Part shown: positions 53,925-63,361 of the stretch, in pieces | Layout: the number at the start of each line of letters is the position of its first letter | How positions within the stretch are numbered: the first letter of the stretch is position 1 | Source of the DNA: Tatumella ptyseos | Lineage (GTDB): Bacteria > Pseudomonadota > Gammaproteobacteria > Enterobacterales > Enterobacteriaceae | DNA: 64,000 bases | Direction of reading: 5' to 3' | Assembly: GCF_030552895.1 (NCBI RefSeq) | Contig: NZ_CP130649.1 | Coordinates: 1,240,001 to 1,304,000, forward strand | Position numbers and translations under genes: made by a program | Notes under the pieces: model-generated | What the model saw: the letters and a program-made list of their open reading frames with translations, nothing else | Database searches by the model: none | What the model was told of the DNA's origin: nothing

Positions 53925-55085
53925 GTGTCACAAACGAAAACTGAACATCTAGGATTGGCCCAATTAGCCCTTGCGCTTGGCGGTTTCGCTATCGGTACCG
54001 GCGAATTTGTTATTATGGGATTGCTGCCAGATGTGGCGCATGGCTTGAATAGTTCGATTACTCGGGCAGGGGATGCCATCAGTAGCTATGCGCTGGGCGT
54101 AGTGGTGGGTGCGCCGCTGATTGCCGTACTCTTTTCGCGGGTTTCGCGCCAACGTTTACTCATTGCCCTAATGGGGCTCTTTGCATTAGGTAATGCGGCG
54201 AGTGCGTTAGCGCCTGGCTATCTCTCTTTTGTATTAATGCGTTTTATTACCGGTCTACCGCACGGTGCCTTCTTTGGGGTAGCGTCGTTAGTCGCCGCCT
54301 CGATGGTGCCCGCACATCAGCGTGGCAAGGCGATTGGACGAATGATGCTGGGCTTGACCGTGGCAACATTACTTGGCGTGCCTGTTGTATCCTGGATTGG
54401 CCATCACCTAAGTTGGCAGTTAGCTTTTTGGTTTGTCGGGGCCTGTGCTTTGATATCGCTGCTGATGATCATTCGCTATGTGCCTTTCAGTCATGGAGAT
54501 CGCTCCGCACACCCACTGCGCGAGCTGACTGCCTTAAAGAAGCCCCAAGTCTTATTGACATTACTGACTGGCGCAACCGGCTTTGGCGGGATGTTTGCGG
54601 TCTTTAGCTACATTACCCCGACGATGATCCACTATGCAGGGATGAGTGAAGCTCAAATTCCTTGGGTAATGGCTGCGTTTGGTCTCGGGATGATTGTCGG
54701 CAGTACCTTGGGTGGAAAGTTTGCCGATTGGAGTGTACGTAAGACAATTGGTTTATCGTTACTTTGGAATATCGCCATTATGGTGCTGTTCTGTTTCCTC
54801 TCGAAGTATGTCGTGACGGGATTCTTGGCGGCCTTCTTGATCGGTACGGCGGGGCTTTTAATTCCTTCCCTACAAATCCGTTTGATGGATGTTGCGGGCG
54901 ACGCGCAAACTTTAGCGGCCGCGATGAATCACTCGGCGCTGAATATGGCTAATGCGTTAGGTGCTTTCTTGGGCGGCGTTGTAATTGATGCGGGCTTGGG
55001 TTGGGTATCCACCGCTTGGGTAGGAACGGTATTGGCAGTAATGGGGCTAATTATTTTCTTACTCTCATTACGGGTGAAACGCTAA
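53925..55085 (+). CDS. MFS exporter, AraJ/DHA1-like
   Basis: This 386-residue protein has 12 helices. LALGGFAIGTGEFVIMGLLPDVA is the AraJ/YdhP-type start, and ALGVVVGAPLIAVL, RFITGLPHGAFFGVASLVAA and the antiporter-like GLTVATLLGVPVVSW follow. Such proteins export sugars, nucleosides or drugs; the substrate is not shown. The start is GTG 53925 with AGAGG upstream. A strong 12-bp hairpin (55100-55126) lies between it and the convergent cytochrome gene. Confidence 0.88.
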   Translation: MSQTKTEHLGLAQLALALGGFAIGTGEFVIMGLLPDVAHGLNSSITRAGDAISSYALGVVVGAPLIAVLFSRVSRQRLLIALMGLFALGNAASALAPGYLSFVLMRFITGLPHGAFFGVASLVAASMVPAHQRGKAIGRMMLGLTVATLLGVPVVSWIGHHLSWQLAFWFVGACALISLLMIIRYVPFSHGDRSAHPLRELTALKKPQVLLTLLTGATGFGGMFAVFSYITPTMIHYAGMSEAQIPWVMAAFGLGMIVGSTLGGKFADWSVRKTIGLSLLWNIAIMVLFCFLSKYVVTGFLAAFLIGTAGLLIPSLQIRLMDVAGDAQTLAAAMNHSALNMANALGAFLGGVVIDAGLGWVSTAWVGTVLAVMGLIIFLLSLRVKR

Positions 55086-55099
55086 TTTGTCTCTCTAGT

Positions 55100-55126
55100 C
55101 TTCCCGGCCCCTTAGGGGCCGGGAAG
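55100..55126. terminator. Strong hairpin between convergent genes
   Basis: A perfect 12-bp stem (55100-55111 with 55115-55126) with a three-base loop lies between the MFS gene and the cytochrome c gene. Neither strand has a clean T-run, so it is a likely bidirectional 3'-end structure and not a classic terminator. Confidence 0.6.
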
Positions 55127-55131
55127 GATTA

Positions 55132-56553
55132 TCATGATTTATGCTTTTGACGACTACGACGTAATCGAAGTCCAATCAGCAATAAGATTACTACGACAAT
55201 ACCTACCGCAATGCCTGGCACCATATAAGGTTGTGCTGCAGCCAAGAAAGGTAAATGTCCCCCTTTACGCATCCATGCTACATCGCCCGCTTTCACCGTG
55301 ACCGACGGATTCCCATAATTATGCAGAACATAATTGCTGATATCGGCTATTTGTTGATCGGTCAGCTGATCCACATAGGTCGGTGAACTGAAGGCGGGCA
55401 TGAGTACGTCGTGATCTTTAGTCGTCCTTCTTACGCCGAATAAAATGGCTGAGACCAGATTATCAGGACGGATCATACCGGTCGCCGTATTATGGAATAG
55501 TGAAGGATAGGCTTGGTTTTGACTTCCCGAACCGTCCGGTTGGTGACAGCTCGCACAGTTACCACTGAATAACTTCGCTCCTGAATCGAGGGCATTATAG
55601 GCATTATTCGGTGCATCACCGCGAATCTCCGTTTCCACACTTACAGGTTTGCCATAAGTGTAGGCAGCAGCAGTTTCTCCTTCGCTACGGATAGGCGAGG
55701 TCTGTTTAAGGTAAACAGCAATCGCTTTAAGGTCGCTATCTGGAAGGTATTGCAAGCTGTGTTCTATCGCTTCCGCCATGCCGCCGGCCGCTTGGTTTTT
55801 CCCTATCGCACGGCCAGTTTTCAAGTAGCTTACTAGCTCATCTTCACGCCATCCACCAATACCACTGATAGGGTCAGAGGTAATATTGGGCGCATACCAA
55901 CTGCCTAGCGGGGCACCAGCCAGAGGTTGATCGTGTTTCTCTGCCATCATAAAGTTACGAGGAGTGTGACAGGTATCGCAGTGCGCAAGTCCATTTACCA
56001 GATAATTCCCGCGGTTCCACTCCGCGCTTTTGCTCTGATCCACTTTATAGCTGTCAGTGTTGCCGAAAATCGCGTTCCACATACCCATGCTAAAACGTAG
56101 ATTGAAGGGGAAGGGAAGCTTGGTCGGCGTATTAGCTTGGTCTACCGGTTTTACCCCGTGCATAAAGTAGGCATAGAGTGCATGCACATCTTCGTCTGTC
56201 ATAAGATGATACGAGGTGTAAGGCATTGCCGGATAAAGATGGGCGCCATCAGGGCGAATACCTTCGCGAATCGCTTTAGCAAACTGCGCTTCACTGTATC
56301 CCCCAATCCCTTGCGGCGATGGGGTGATGTTAGTGGCATAAATCGCGCCCATCGGGGAAGCAATAGCATAGCCACCCGAAAAAGCCGTTTTACTTCCGGG
56401 TGCAGTGTGACAGGCTTGACAGTCGGAGGCGATCGCCACTTTCTCACCTTGGGCAATGAGTGCCGCGCCGTTATCTTGCTCTGCTTGAGCATAGGCCAGG
56501 GGGCTACAAGCCGTAAGGGTGAGTAGCAATGCTAAGGTTTTATTTAGCCGCAT
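55132..56553 (-). CDS. Gluconate 2-dehydrogenase cytochrome c subunit (triheme)
   Basis: This 473-residue periplasmic electron carrier of the membrane gluconate/polyol dehydrogenase has three heme c motifs: CQACH at 45-49, CDTCH at 192-196 and CASCH at 333-337. It has a signal peptide to about residue 23 and a C-terminal anchor (VPGIAVGIVVVILLLIGLRL). It passes electrons to ubiquinone. ATG 56553 follows GGGGG by nine bases and overlaps the end of the flavoprotein gene. The order gamma, flavin, cytochrome is the usual one for these operons. Confidence 0.93.
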   Translation of the reverse strand: MRLNKTLALLLTLTACSPLAYAQAEQDNGAALIAQGEKVAIASDCQACHTAPGSKTAFSGGYAIASPMGAIYATNITPSPQGIGGYSEAQFAKAIREGIRPDGAHLYPAMPYTSYHLMTDEDVHALYAYFMHGVKPVDQANTPTKLPFPFNLRFSMGMWNAIFGNTDSYKVDQSKSAEWNRGNYLVNGLAHCDTCHTPRNFMMAEKHDQPLAGAPLGSWYAPNITSDPISGIGGWREDELVSYLKTGRAIGKNQAAGGMAEAIEHSLQYLPDSDLKAIAVYLKQTSPIRSEGETAAAYTYGKPVSVETEIRGDAPNNAYNALDSGAKLFSGNCASCHQPDGSGSQNQAYPSLFHNTATGMIRPDNLVSAILFGVRRTTKDHDVLMPAFSSPTYVDQLTDQQIADISNYVLHNYGNPSVTVKAGDVAWMRKGGHLPFLAAAQPYMVPGIAVGIVVVILLLIGLRLRRSRQKHKS

Positions 56554-56555
56554 GG

Positions 56556-58211
56556 TCAAATTCCCCCTTTTAAACGTTGAGCCATATCGTGCGCCGCTTT
56601 CAACCCTAACGCTGCCATGGTGAGGGTACTATTGACCACGCTTGCCGAGGGGATAGCACCGCCGCCCGGTAACCATAGGTTTTCGTGATCGAAGGTGCGG
56701 CAGTTACTATCTACCACTGCATTCTTCGCAGAATCGCCCATGATGGTGCCACCCATAATATGGTTATTGGCATTGAGGCTAGTGGTGATGTTGAACTCTT
56801 TTGCGTTAAACAGCGAACCGATGTGGCGAAGCTGATCGTGGGCGGCCTCTGCACCTTTGCGCACATAATCCCCGACATCGTAGTGAATATCCGGACAGGC
56901 TAGGCCATGGGCATCTTTACGATCTGCACTGAGTGTCAGGCGGTTATCAGGGTCCGGTAAAGGCTCCAAGCTTATCGATAAGTCAACGCCGTGTGTCGAG
57001 CGATAACGGATCTCTTCATCCAATGCTTTCCCCACCAAGCCTTTCGCGAGTGCCTGTTTAGTCGCAGGCACGACACGTGAAATATTGTTGAGGATTATTT
57101 TATTCGCTGAATAATCCCGACGGAAGTCGCCGTCACGCGGGCCGACCATGCAGCTACTCTGCGCTGGACCGCGACCCAACCACATTGGCTCTTCAGTTAA
57201 GAAGCTGCAGTGGAAGCCAGAGTGGTCCATCATATTGCGGCCGACCATGTCAGAACTGTTAGCAATACCGGTCGGGTTAGCTTTATTCGCGGCTAGCAGA
57301 AGTAGACGTGGCGTTTCAATACCATTACAGGCGAGGGCAAACATCTTGGCTGAGGCTTTGTGTGAAGCCTTTTGATTATCAAGCCAGTGTACGGCAGTGA
57401 TGCGGTTTTGACTATCGGTATCAATTTTATAGACTACGGACTCTGACAGTACGACCGCGCCTTGGCGTTCGGCACGTTCGACATGATGAATACCATTATA
57501 CATTGCGCCAATTGGGCAAATAGGTTGGCAGTTGTTGTTACCGCAGCAGACTGGGCGTCCTTCCCAAGGGCGAGTACTCCGTCCTTGCGGAATAGGGACT
57601 AAGTTGTAGCCGTGTGGGTTGACCACGCTAGCAAAATAGTTATCACCATGGGCGAAAGGCACCATATCCATCGGATAAGGTCGGCTACGTTCGGCGGGCG
57701 ATTGCATTGCGGGATCTTGCGGGCCGGCAACACCAATTTCATATTCGGCTTCACAGTACCACGGCTCGAACTCTTGATAGGAGATTGGCCAGTCACGTCC
57801 GACATTGTATTTGCGTTGCATCTCGAAGTCGCTTGGGTGATGACGCCAGCAAGAGGCTGCCCAGTGCCATGTCGTACCCCCGACTGTCCGTAAATAGCCT
57901 TGTTGGAAACTGCCTGCGCTCGGGCCAGTCACATTGACGTAGTTATTCGGTGGAAAGTAGAGCGGGGCAGGGGCCAGAGGGGATTGTGGATACAATCCTT
58001 GGAAATCGGACCCCGCGCGATTGGCAAACGGCATATTACGCCAGTTTTCGACCGCTTGCGCACGAGTGATCCGTAGACCAGCTTCCAGCACTAAAACAGA
58101 GTAACCCTGCGCGACCAGTCGGTCCGCCATCATTCCGCCGACAATTCCGGATCCAACGATCACAACATCGGCGCTCACATCGCCACTTGCAGTAAATTCT
58201 GGTTTTTTCAT
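56556..58211 (-). CDS. Gluconate 2-dehydrogenase flavoprotein (large) subunit, GMC family
   Basis: This 551-residue FAD enzyme has ADVVIVGSGIVGGMMADRLV as the dinucleotide fold, GPSAGSFQQGYLRTVGGTTWHWAA near the flavin, and the C-terminal NNHIMGGTIMGDS and NSTLTMAALGLKAAHDM, matching gluconate, sorbitol and related periplasmic dehydrogenases. It oxidises gluconate to 2-ketogluconate in the periplasm; a different polyol substrate is possible, since relatives are very alike. It lacks its own signal peptide and rides out with the Tat-signal gamma subunit. Confidence 0.9.
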   Translation of the reverse strand: MKKPEFTASGDVSADVVIVGSGIVGGMMADRLVAQGYSVLVLEAGLRITRAQAVENWRNMPFANRAGSDFQGLYPQSPLAPAPLYFPPNNYVNVTGPSAGSFQQGYLRTVGGTTWHWAASCWRHHPSDFEMQRKYNVGRDWPISYQEFEPWYCEAEYEIGVAGPQDPAMQSPAERSRPYPMDMVPFAHGDNYFASVVNPHGYNLVPIPQGRSTRPWEGRPVCCGNNNCQPICPIGAMYNGIHHVERAERQGAVVLSESVVYKIDTDSQNRITAVHWLDNQKASHKASAKMFALACNGIETPRLLLLAANKANPTGIANSSDMVGRNMMDHSGFHCSFLTEEPMWLGRGPAQSSCMVGPRDGDFRRDYSANKIILNNISRVVPATKQALAKGLVGKALDEEIRYRSTHGVDLSISLEPLPDPDNRLTLSADRKDAHGLACPDIHYDVGDYVRKGAEAAHDQLRHIGSLFNAKEFNITTSLNANNHIMGGTIMGDSAKNAVVDSNCRTFDHENLWLPGGGAIPSASVVNSTLTMAALGLKAAHDMAQRLKGGI

Positions 58212-58251
58212 GATGATTAATTTTTTTGTTATTTATTTTATGTATGAGTTA

Positions 58252-58815
58252 TTACAGCGCATCGATAACGGCCGTGCTGTTTGCATCGGGGACTGGGACA
58301 GTCCACCAAAGCGGACCATTGCCACAATAAGTTGGGACAACTAACCCATCACTGACTGTGCGATACATCCACGCTTGCTGATAGCTAACTAAAATACCGT
58401 GGTAATCATCCCCGACAGTGCCGGTATACCAAGCTGTTACGATTTGTTGTAACAGTGTCTGCAGACCTGTCCCTTGAGCCTTCTCAGCAAAACTGGCAGC
58501 ACTCATTCCCTCTTGAATCAATTGGACTAAGGGGGTGATCTGTTGGGCAAAAGATGGGGACTTTTTAACAAAAGCATTAAAGAAATGTGCCGCCAGTTCA
58601 GCGTTCACGTGTTTATGCTCGGTTATCGTCTGCGTAACCTTTATGAAAGCGCGTAAGGTGTCACTTGAGGAAGAGACATTTTGCGCAAGCCCACTTAAAG
58701 GGACTGAGGTGATCAAACACCCTGCGCTAATCACTAGCGAGTTTTTCAAAAAACGACGGCGACTGGTATCGGTACCAGTTGTGTCACAATCTGATTGAGG
58801 GAGGTTAGGAGTCAT
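58252..58815 (-). CDS. Gluconate 2-dehydrogenase gamma subunit with Tat signal
   Basis: This 187-residue small subunit has a twin-arginine signal (TSRRRFLKNSLVISAGCLI) at about residues 17-35. The mature part (DTLRAFIKVTQTITEHKHVNAE; TAWYTGTVGDDYHGILVSYQQAWMYR) is typical of the family. It escorts the flavoprotein through the Tat system. ATG 58815 is chosen over a TTG nine bases upstream. It is the first gene of the three-gene operon, with a 40-bp gap to the large subunit. Confidence 0.9.
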   Translation of the reverse strand: MTPNLPQSDCDTTGTDTSRRRFLKNSLVISAGCLITSVPLSGLAQNVSSSSDTLRAFIKVTQTITEHKHVNAELAAHFFNAFVKKSPSFAQQITPLVQLIQEGMSAASFAEKAQGTGLQTLLQQIVTAWYTGTVGDDYHGILVSYQQAWMYRTVSDGLVVPTYCGNGPLWWTVPVPDANSTAVIDAL

Positions 58816-58876
58816 GGGCGTCAAACTGGAATGTGATAAAGTTCACGTAATATAGTGAAATGAGTCTTAAATGTAA

Positions 58877-58892
58877 AAACATTATAATGTTT
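58877..58892. promoter_or_regulatory. 16-bp perfect palindrome upstream of the gluconate dehydrogenase operon
   Basis: AAACATTATAATGTTT reads the same on both strands and lies 62 bp before the gamma subunit start. It holds a TATAAT on the minus strand, but no good -35 box at the right distance is seen. It may be an operator overlapping the promoter. Confidence 0.4.
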
Positions 58893-58901
58893 AGGGACAA
58901 G

Positions 58902-58934
58902 AAAAAGACAGCGGTAAGCCAGTCGCTTACCGCT
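58902..58934 (-). terminator. Intrinsic terminator of the SulP gene
   Basis: On the minus strand AGCGGTAAGC pairs perfectly with GCTTACCGCT around a five-base loop and is followed by GTCTTTTTC. It lies just after the SulP stop at 58943. Confidence 0.85.
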
Positions 58935-58942
58935 TGAGGAGA

Positions 58943-60427
58943 TTACTGACGATGGGTCGATACGCGTTGATGGATAGCTTCACTGCGTCCTGCGAGTCCG
59001 ACTAAAGTGATCTCGCAACCATGACGATGATAACGTTGTTCGATCGAATCAAGCACACTCACACTTGAGGCATCCCATACCTGAGCATCAGACAGATCGA
59101 TAATGACCTGTTTGGGATCATTGGCGTAATCAAAATGTTCATAAAGGTCGTTACTGCTGGCGAAGAAAAGAGGCCCTTGGACATGATAGGTAACACGTTG
59201 TCCGTCTTGCGAGAGTGAACGCTGCGCAACAATAATATGACTAATACGTCTGGCAAACAGTAGGGTCGCAAAGACGGCACCCACCACCACGCCAAGCGCT
59301 AAATTACTGGTCCACACGGTTACAATGACGGTAAAGAGCATAATTAAGGTTTCGCTTACCGGTAATCTGCGCAGAGTCTTAGGCTGCAAACTGTGCCAAT
59401 TGACCGTTTTAATCGCAACAATCACCATAATGGCCGCGAGAACTACCATCGGTATTTTCGCCATAATCTGACTTAGTACACTGACTAACAGGAGCAATAC
59501 ACAGGCGGCGACAAGGGTAGAGACCCGACTGCGCGCTTTACCCAGCTCAACGTTAACAATCGTTTGACCGATCATGGCACAGCCCGCGACGCCACCGTAA
59601 AAGGCGGCTAGGATATTTGCGATGCCTAATCCCCAAGATTCACGATGCTTATTTGATGGGGTATCCGTTAATTCATCAACCAGTTTTGCCGTTAGCAGCG
59701 ACTCCATTAACCCGACCAGTGCCACACTGATGGCAGCAGGCCAGATAATTTGTAGCGTATGCCAATTTAAGGGGACTTGTAGAGAATTAAAGCCCGGTAA
59801 GCCTGGAGACATACTGCCTTCATCCCCGACATTGGGTAACTGCAGGCCAGTATAGGCAACGATAGCAGTAAGTAACACAATGGCGATAAGTGGAGCCGGA
59901 ATAGCGGTAAACAGGCGGGGTAAGCCCAATACAATGATTAAGGTTATCGCGAAAAATAGCCAGACCATGGGGCCATGCCCAATAATGTGCGGGACCTGTG
60001 CCATAAAGATAAGAATACCTAACGCATTCACAAACCCCGTCATCACGGATTGCGGGATGTAACGCATCATTCTTGCTAATCCCAACCAACCAAAGAGAAT
60101 TTGTAAGGTGCCGGCCATTACCACGGTGGGCAATATGTACTCCACTCCCTGCGCGGCGACCATCGGTCCAATCACCAAGGCGACGGACCCGGCTGCGGCA
60201 CTCACCATCGCCGGACGACCACCAATTAGAGAAAGTGTTAAACAGATGACAAAGGAGGCGATCAAACTGACTTTGGGGTCGACCCCCGAAATCACTGAAA
60301 ACGAAATGACCTCAGGAATTAGCGCGAGGGCCGTCACAATCCCCGCTAAGCTCTCGGTGATCAGTTTCCCGGGGGAGGTGAGTACCGTTTTTACTTGCCC
60401 AGCTTTTGCTGAAGAACAGGGTTTCAT
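58943..60427 (-). CDS. SulP-family anion transporter with STAS domain
   Basis: This 494-residue protein has about 12-14 helices. AGIVTALALIPEVISFSVISG is the SulP start and GGRPAMVSAAAGSVALVIGP follows. A C-terminal STAS domain covers about 395-485 (VIIDLSDAQVWDASSVSVLD). SulP proteins move sulfate, bicarbonate or dicarboxylates; this short form resembles bicarbonate or dicarboxylate types, but the substrate is not determined. It ends in a clear terminator. opgC starts upstream on the same strand, 21 bp away, so co-transcription is possible. Confidence 0.9.
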   Translation of the reverse strand: MKPCSSAKAGQVKTVLTSPGKLITESLAGIVTALALIPEVISFSVISGVDPKVSLIASFVICLTLSLIGGRPAMVSAAAGSVALVIGPMVAAQGVEYILPTVVMAGTLQILFGWLGLARMMRYIPQSVMTGFVNALGILIFMAQVPHIIGHGPMVWLFFAITLIIVLGLPRLFTAIPAPLIAIVLLTAIVAYTGLQLPNVGDEGSMSPGLPGFNSLQVPLNWHTLQIIWPAAISVALVGLMESLLTAKLVDELTDTPSNKHRESWGLGIANILAAFYGGVAGCAMIGQTIVNVELGKARSRVSTLVAACVLLLLVSVLSQIMAKIPMVVLAAIMVIVAIKTVNWHSLQPKTLRRLPVSETLIMLFTVIVTVWTSNLALGVVVGAVFATLLFARRISHIIVAQRSLSQDGQRVTYHVQGPLFFASSNDLYEHFDYANDPKQVIIDLSDAQVWDASSVSVLDSIEQRYHRHGCEITLVGLAGRSEAIHQRVSTHRQ

Positions 60428-60448
60428 TCACTTTACCTTGTTAAAAAC

Positions 60449-61576
60449 TTATTTTTTATTATTGCTCTTGCCTGAAAAGAGAAATCTCAACACAGGAATG
60501 CGTAGATGAATCTCGTAAAGCATAAATGATACGCCAAAAACCATGGCTAATCCTGCAAAAAAACCAAGGTAATTATTATGGATCATGGGACTCAAGTATA
60601 AGCCATACACAAGAGTGAGTGGGTGGTGAACTAAGTAGATAAATAATGATGCGTTAACTAAATAGCTGACCGCAGGAGAGTGGATATTTAATAATCGGTA
60701 GCCACTGCTAAAGCAGATATTAAGCATACAAACTCCCATGACCATTGAAATCAAGGCATCAAGCTCATAGAGCCAGCCATCACCCGAACTGTAATGCTGG
60801 TTATAGTGATACGCACAGAAGGCCACAATAGTACCCATCCACAATAATGGATGAGGCTTAATAAATAGGGCTTTGAGAGAGGTTATCTGCCACGCTAATG
60901 CTCCCAGCATAAAAAAGGGTAGATAGAATAATACCTGCATCACCACGATATTCATTAATGCATCTTTCATGACCAAGGGCAGGCTCAGTAACAACACTCT
61001 GCGTAGCAAGCACCACACTAGAATACAGAGTGTTAGCCCCCCCAGCACGTGCCACCAGCCAAGCTGTTTATGCTGCCATTGCTCAGTATGCCGTTTCAGC
61101 CAATGAAATAACTGATAACCGATCACCGTTAACAGACAAAGAATTAATAAAAACCATAAGTGGGAAATAAGCTCCCAACACAGCGTGTTATATTTTTCAT
61201 ACAGCGTGAATTGAGACCAATGTGGAAATTTATCCGAAACATTTTTTAAAAGTAAAAACTGCGGCAACGTTATCAGCGGTATAGCGGCTAAAAAAGGAAT
61301 CCCCACGCGCTCTAGTCGAATTTTTAACCAACGATGAGGCGAGTAACGTAAGAAAAGCATATAGGAAAAGTAGCCGGAAATAACAAAGAATACTTGCATC
61401 CGAAATGAGTGAATAAATTCATTAAAAAGGGTCAATCCAAATGATGGTGTTGGGCTATTGACGGTCCAATGCTGGGAAGAATAAATCAGTGATACATGGA
61501 AGGGCACACCGAGCAACATCAGAATTGCACGGATTGAATCAAGGAAATACTCACGTTGTTGAGGTTGAGCGGACAT
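60449..61576 (-). CDS. opgC: Glucans biosynthesis protein C (succinyl modification of OPGs)
   Basis: This 375-residue acyltransferase-3 family membrane protein has about 10 helices. It begins REYFLDSIRAILMLLGVPFHVSLIYSS with the catalytic histidine, and FRMQVFFVISGYFS, HLWFLLILCLL and IYLVHHPLTL are typical of MdoC/OpgC. It adds succinyl groups to osmoregulated periplasmic glucans. It is divergent from opgG across a 219-bp promoter region, the arrangement known from E. coli. Confidence 0.92.
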   Translation of the reverse strand: MSAQPQQREYFLDSIRAILMLLGVPFHVSLIYSSQHWTVNSPTPSFGLTLFNEFIHSFRMQVFFVISGYFSYMLFLRYSPHRWLKIRLERVGIPFLAAIPLITLPQFLLLKNVSDKFPHWSQFTLYEKYNTLCWELISHLWFLLILCLLTVIGYQLFHWLKRHTEQWQHKQLGWWHVLGGLTLCILVWCLLRRVLLLSLPLVMKDALMNIVVMQVLFYLPFFMLGALAWQITSLKALFIKPHPLLWMGTIVAFCAYHYNQHYSSGDGWLYELDALISMVMGVCMLNICFSSGYRLLNIHSPAVSYLVNASLFIYLVHHPLTLVYGLYLSPMIHNNYLGFFAGLAMVFGVSFMLYEIHLRIPVLRFLFSGKSNNKK

Positions 61577-61795
61577 CTTCTATACTCATCGTCTAGGGTG
61601 CATGTTGCATGATTACGGCTAAGATTAGGATAAGTATATCAGACAACATTCCACGAATAGGGGTTTCGTAAAACTATCCGAAAAATCCTGCTTTTTTAAT
61701 AAAAATAAACTATCACTCTAAGATGACTGTCAGAATGCCCGTGAATCAATTATTATAAGCTTAGTTAGTTTGGAACCTATTTTTAAGGGGGCGAT
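61577..61795. promoter_or_regulatory. Divergent opgC-opgG promoter region
   Basis: This 219-bp AT-rich gap must hold the promoters of both opgC and opgGH. A poly-T/poly-A tract lies at about 61689-61710. I see no perfect operator. opgG is preceded by AAGGGGG as its ribosome site. Confidence 0.5.
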
Positions 61796-63361
61796 GTGCT
61801 CATCAAGAAAGATACTACATATAAAGGAAGACAACTCAAATGGGTTGGCGCAGCGGTACTTGTCGCACTCTACACGAGCAATAGCTGGGCATTTAGTATC
61901 GACGATGTCGCTAAGCAAGCTAAATCCTTAGCGAGTAAAAACTATCAAGCTCCAAACAGTAATTTGCCTTCGCAACTTCGCGAATTAAAATATGCCGATT
62001 ATCAACAAATCCAATTCAAGCGCGATAAAGCTTATTGGTCAAAACTTCACACGCCTTTTAAACTCGAGTTTTATCATGAAGGGATGTATTTTGATCAAGC
62101 CGTCAAAATAAATGAAGTTACTGCCTCCACCGTTCATGAAATTAAATACGACCCGGACTATTTTGATTTTGGTAACGTCCCACATGACGCCAATACCCTC
62201 AAAAATCTAGGCTTTGCCGGCTTCAAAGTACTTTACCCACTGAACAGCCGTAAGAAAGAAGATGAAATCAGTAGCTTCTTAGGCGCGAGCTATTTCCGGG
62301 TTATCGGCGCTGGTCAAACTTATGGTTTATCTGCGCGGGGCTTGGCTATCGATACTGCTGTGCCTGCAGGCGAAGAGTTCCCTCGCTTCAAAGAGTTTTG
62401 GATAGAACGACCAACCTCTAATGCAAAACAGTTAACCATCTACGCGTTACTGGATTCTCCTCGCGCAACAGGCGCTTACCGCTTTATTATCCATCCAGGA
62501 AAAGAGAGTACGGTAGATGTTCAATCCCGCGTCTATTTACGTGACACTGTCACTAAGTTGGGGATTGCACCGCTCACCAGTATGTATCTTTTCGGCGCGA
62601 ACCAACCTTCACCGGTGATTAATTATCGTAATGAATTACACGATTCGGATGGTCTTTCAATCCACAACGGTAATGGCGAATGGATTTGGCGTCCGATTAA
62701 TAACCCACGTCGTTTAGGGGTGAGTACCTACCAAGTAGAGAATTTAAAAGGTTTCGGTTTACTGCAACGTAATCGTGACTTTAGTCACTACCAAGACTTA
62801 GACGATCGTTATGACCAACGTCCAAGTGGTTGGGTGGAACCTATCGGTGATTGGGGCAAAGGGCATATCGAGTTGGTTGAAATTCCTACCAATGATGAAA
62901 CCAACGATAATATCGTTGCCTTCTGGAGCCCAGAACAATTGCCTGAAGCGGGCAAAGAGATGAAGTTTAATTACCGTTTGCACTTCACGCGTGACGAATC
63001 TGCTTTGCACGATAATAACCTCGGCTGGGTACAAGATACTTTACGCTCAACCGGTGATGTCAAACAGTCGAATCTGGTACGTCAACCTGATGGCAGCATT
63101 GCTTTCATCGTCGACTTTGTCGGTAAGAACCTGAGCAAAATGTCGAGCGATGCGAAAATTGCGCCAGCAGTGAGCATTGGTAAAAATGGCGAAATCGTTG
63201 AACAAAACGTTCGTTACAATCCAGTGACTAAAGGCTGGCGTTTGACCTTACGTTTACGTGTGAAAGATCCAAAACAAGTGACCGAGATGCGTGCTGCGTT
63301 AACCAGCAACGATAAACCATTGACCGAAACGTGGAGCTATCAGTTACCTGCCAATGAATAA
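61796..63361 (+). CDS. opgG: Glucans biosynthesis protein G (periplasmic)
   Basis: This 521-residue periplasmic protein branches or processes osmoregulated periplasmic glucans. The signal peptide ends at about residue 32 (SNSWA), and the mature start [21 protein letters not shown] is the OpgG consensus. [22 protein letters not shown] and [23 protein letters not shown] are also conserved. The start is GTG 61796 after a strong AGGGGG; an overlapping ATG at 61794 is in another frame. The end overlaps opgH by 8 bp. Confidence 0.95.
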   Translation: MLIKKDTTYKGRQLKWVGAAVLVALYTSNSWAFSIDDVAKQAKSLASKNYQAPNSNLPSQLRELKYADYQQIQFKRDKAYWSKLHTPFKLEFYHEGMYFDQAVKINEVTASTVHEIKYDPDYFDFGNVPHDANTLKNLGFAGFKVLYPLNSRKKEDEISSFLGASYFRVIGAGQTYGLSARGLAIDTAVPAGEEFPRFKEFWIERPTSNAKQLTIYALLDSPRATGAYRFIIHPGKESTVDVQSRVYLRDTVTKLGIAPLTSMYLFGANQPSPVINYRNELHDSDGLSIHNGNGEWIWRPINNPRRLGVSTYQVENLKGFGLLQRNRDFSHYQDLDDRYDQRPSGWVEPIGDWGKGHIELVEIPTNDETNDNIVAFWSPEQLPEAGKEMKFNYRLHFTRDESALHDNNLGWVQDTLRSTGDVKQSNLVRQPDGSIAFIVDFVGKNLSKMSSDAKIAPAVSIGKNGEIVEQNVRYNPVTKGWRLTLRLRVKDPKQVTEMRAALTSNDKPLTETWSYQLPANE

